DNA of 7,359 bases, taken from contig JBLHUT010000186.1 in assembly GCA_047629975.1 (NCBI GenBank), positions 1 through 7,359 on the forward strand, read 5' to 3'. Position 1 is the stretch's first letter. Every line of letters begins with the position of its first letter. This DNA is from JBLHUT01 sp047629975 (GTDB taxonomy: Bacteria; Pseudomonadota; Alphaproteobacteria; Rhodobacterales; Rhodobacteraceae). Both the position numbers and the translations under genes were made by a program. Shown in pieces: positions 6,456-7,359 of the stretch. The notes under the pieces are model-generated. The model saw only the letters and a program-made list of their open reading frames with translations, had not been told where the DNA came from and searched no databases.

Positions 6456-7145
6456 GTGACCGCGATTGGGCTGCTGAGGGCACGCCTGGAAGAGGCCGAA
6501 ACGGGTGAGCCGCTGCTACCGAAGTCGGCAGCTCGGGCGACATCTCTTGTTGCGATGTGCGAGAAAGGACTTTGGAATGAGGAAGATGCGGCCCGCCTTT
6601 TTTTTGAGGCGTTTGACCTTGACCCGGAGAACACAAAGCACCGCGCGAATTTGGTTGTCTCATACCTTTTAAGAGACGACCCTGAATCCGCCGAACAATG
6701 CTTGAACGAGTTGCTGAAGTCGGAACCCAAGAGCGTCATGCATTGGGCCAATTGGGTCTATGTGAAAAGCGCGCAGGGCATCATTGCGAATATTACCGAG
6801 ATTCCTGAAGAACTACGCCGAACCAAAGACGTCTGCGTGGCCCATGTGATTACACTTCGCGCCAATGAAGATCCTCGGTGGTATGAAGAAGCCAAACGCG
6901 CATTGGCCTTGCATACTACTTCACGAACCCTTCGCCGGGCGGTTGCAGAAGGGGAGCTGGAGCGGGCAGCTGCCTTGAATATCGCGGGGGATGCGTCGCC
7001 CGAAGAAATCTCCGAAGCGAATAAAATGACGCACCAGGCGGCGGAGTTCTTGCTCCGTCTGTGGCAAGAGCATACGAATTCCGAGATCTATCCGACCACG
7101 CCAGACACCACCCTTCTTCAAAATACTATCATGGGCTTCGGTTGA
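6456..7145 (+). CDS. TPR-like hypothetical protein fragment
   Basis: If translated from GTG 6456 the product is 229 residues, mostly alpha-helical. Two tetratricopeptide-like repeats are visible. The second helix of the first has A45, F49, A52 and P57 (DAARLFFEAFDLDP), the exact TPR spacing of A20, F24, A27 and P32. The second repeat has L66, Y70, A79, L83, L86 and P91. Later helices (EEAKRALALHTTSRTLRRAV, EEISEANKMTHQAAEFLLRL) may be degenerate repeats. TPRs bind other proteins; the partner is unknown. It is in the same frame as the fragment ending at 6371, and the 28 codons between are coding-like, so it is probably the middle of that gene. Its last residues (about MGFG) probably follow a frameshift, because good coding sequence continues in another frame. 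It might be translated alone from the internal ribosome binding site. Confidence 0.5.
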   Translation: MTAIGLLRARLEEAETGEPLLPKSAARATSLVAMCEKGLWNEEDAARLFFEAFDLDPENTKHRANLVVSYLLRDDPESAEQCLNELLKSEPKSVMHWANWVYVKSAQGIIANITEIPEELRRTKDVCVAHVITLRANEDPRWYEEAKRALALHTTSRTLRRAVAEGELERAAALNIAGDASPEEISEANKMTHQAAEFLLRLWQEHTNSEIYPTTPDTTLLQNTIMGFG

Positions 7146-7314
7146 GCGAGCGACTTGCGGAGGCTCGAGCACTTGTTGAACCGAACGTTGACGCCCTTTT
7201 TGCTGATCCCCACGCTCGCGTCGCCATGGCAGGGCTCGCGCTGCAAATGGACGACGATGCACAGTGGTCTTGGCACGGTTTAGTTCCGGCCTCTTTCGAG
7301 CAATGTTTGCTATG

Positions 7315-7320
7315 AAGGAG
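7315..7320 (+). promoter_or_regulatory. Ribosome binding site of the transposase frame
   Basis: AAGGAG lies seven bases before the ATG at 7328 and supports it as a real start. Confidence 0.6.
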
Positions 7321-7327
7321 ATTGAGA

Positions 7328-7359
7328 ATGGCAACGAAATACACAGACGAGTTTCGCCG
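7328..7359 (+). CDS. Transposase OrfA, first 10 codons (IS3-like, truncated by window edge)
   Basis: The only visible residues are MATKYTDEFR. The pattern [KR]-[KR/x]-Y-[ST]-[DE]-E-F-[KR] at the very N-terminus is typical of IS3-family OrfA, a helix-turn-helix protein that binds the element ends and is joined to OrfB by frameshifting. Ten residues are too few for certainty, but the pattern, the strong AAGGAG ribosome binding site and the placement after a broken gene agree. The rest lies outside the window. Confidence 0.6.
   Translation, partial: MATKYTDEFR

Larger units (their letters stand above)
5940..7264 (+). pseudogene. Decayed TPR-like protein gene: amber codon, frameshift and probable IS insertion
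   Basis: I read three coding stretches as remains of one gene. From the ATG at 5940 the frame runs to a TAG at 6369-6371. The same frame stays open and protein-like beyond it (RELIGVTEADPHDVEFAIYR and onward) to a TGA at 7143. From about 7133 the next frame down carries coding-like sequence (LSERLAEARALVEPNVDALF, then DPHARVAMAGLALQMDDD), as if one base was lost between 7100 and 7142, for example a T in GGTTG at 7140-7144. That frame is then replaced near 7265 by what looks like the left end of an insertion sequence. The original protein would have exceeded 440 residues, with its end beyond the window. The function is not recognised. The alternative is two real short genes (5940-6371 and 6456-7145), which the good ribosome binding site before 6456 makes possible. 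Confidence 0.55.
7265..7359 (+). mobile_element. Left end of a probable IS3-like insertion sequence (continues beyond window)
   Basis: A transposase-like start at 7328 with a strong ribosome binding site implies an insertion sequence running off the right edge. The left end must lie between the last good coding sequence of the broken gene (about 7260) and 7328. IS3-family ends begin with TG, and TGGTCT (7265) and TGGCAC (7271) are candidates, giving a 57-63 base leader. The exact boundary is a guess, since the other end and target duplication are outside the window. Confidence 0.45.

Noticed and set aside
7061..7315. A separate 84-residue gene starting with MARAYEF
   Set aside because: Its first part overlaps the TPR frame, and only the later part (from about 7133) looks coding. 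It is better explained as the frameshifted continuation of the broken gene running into the insertion-sequence leader.
1..7359. CRISPR arrays, tRNA or rRNA genes, tandem repeats
   Set aside because: I read through both strands and saw no regularly spaced repeats, tRNA-like cloverleaf or rRNA signature.

Overview
The window looks like chromosomal DNA from an alphaproteobacterium, most likely of the Rhodobacteraceae/Roseobacter group. The reasons are the alphaproteobacterial-type histidyl-tRNA synthetase, the ATGA-overlapped hisS-hisZ-hisG run with a short HisG, the DUF1489 protein (a family I know mainly from alphaproteobacteria), the cobalamin-dependent NrdJ, and high G+C. A hand count gives about 65% G+C in bases 1021-1080. 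This assignment is an inference from protein style; no database search was possible.

Bases 1-2623 hold a tightly packed plus-strand histidine block. It contains the 3' part of hisS (tRNA-His charging), then hisZ (catalytically inactive HisRS paralogue, regulatory subunit) and hisG (short-form ATP phosphoribosyltransferase). The genes are joined by ATGA stop/start overlaps. HisZ and HisG together make the first enzyme of histidine synthesis, so synthesis and use of histidine for translation share one transcript. A strong hairpin at 2681-2716 lies between hisG and the converging DUF1489 gene.

Bases 2766-5644 hold a head-to-head pair: a DUF1489 gene on the minus strand and nrdJ on the plus strand, encoding a 769-residue class II ribonucleotide reductase. 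They share a short control region. A perfect DnaA box (TTATCCACA, 3190-3198) sits on the DUF1489 start codon about 137 bases before nrdJ, which could link dNTP supply to replication initiation.

Bases 5645-7359 look like accessory DNA. G+C drops (about 45% in bases 5701-5760 and 52% in 6541-6600 by hand count). A 295-base gene-free stretch is followed by what appears to be one decayed gene. Its reading frame has an in-frame amber codon at 6369 and an apparent one-base loss near 7100-7142, and it is probably cut by an IS3-like insertion sequence whose transposase begins at 7328. The gene encoded a disordered N-terminus, a short hydrophobic glycine-rich segment, a probable coiled coil and at least two TPR-like repeats. 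Its function is unknown. I see no intact novel system; this broken gene is the most unusual part of the window, together with the DnaA box at nrdJ.
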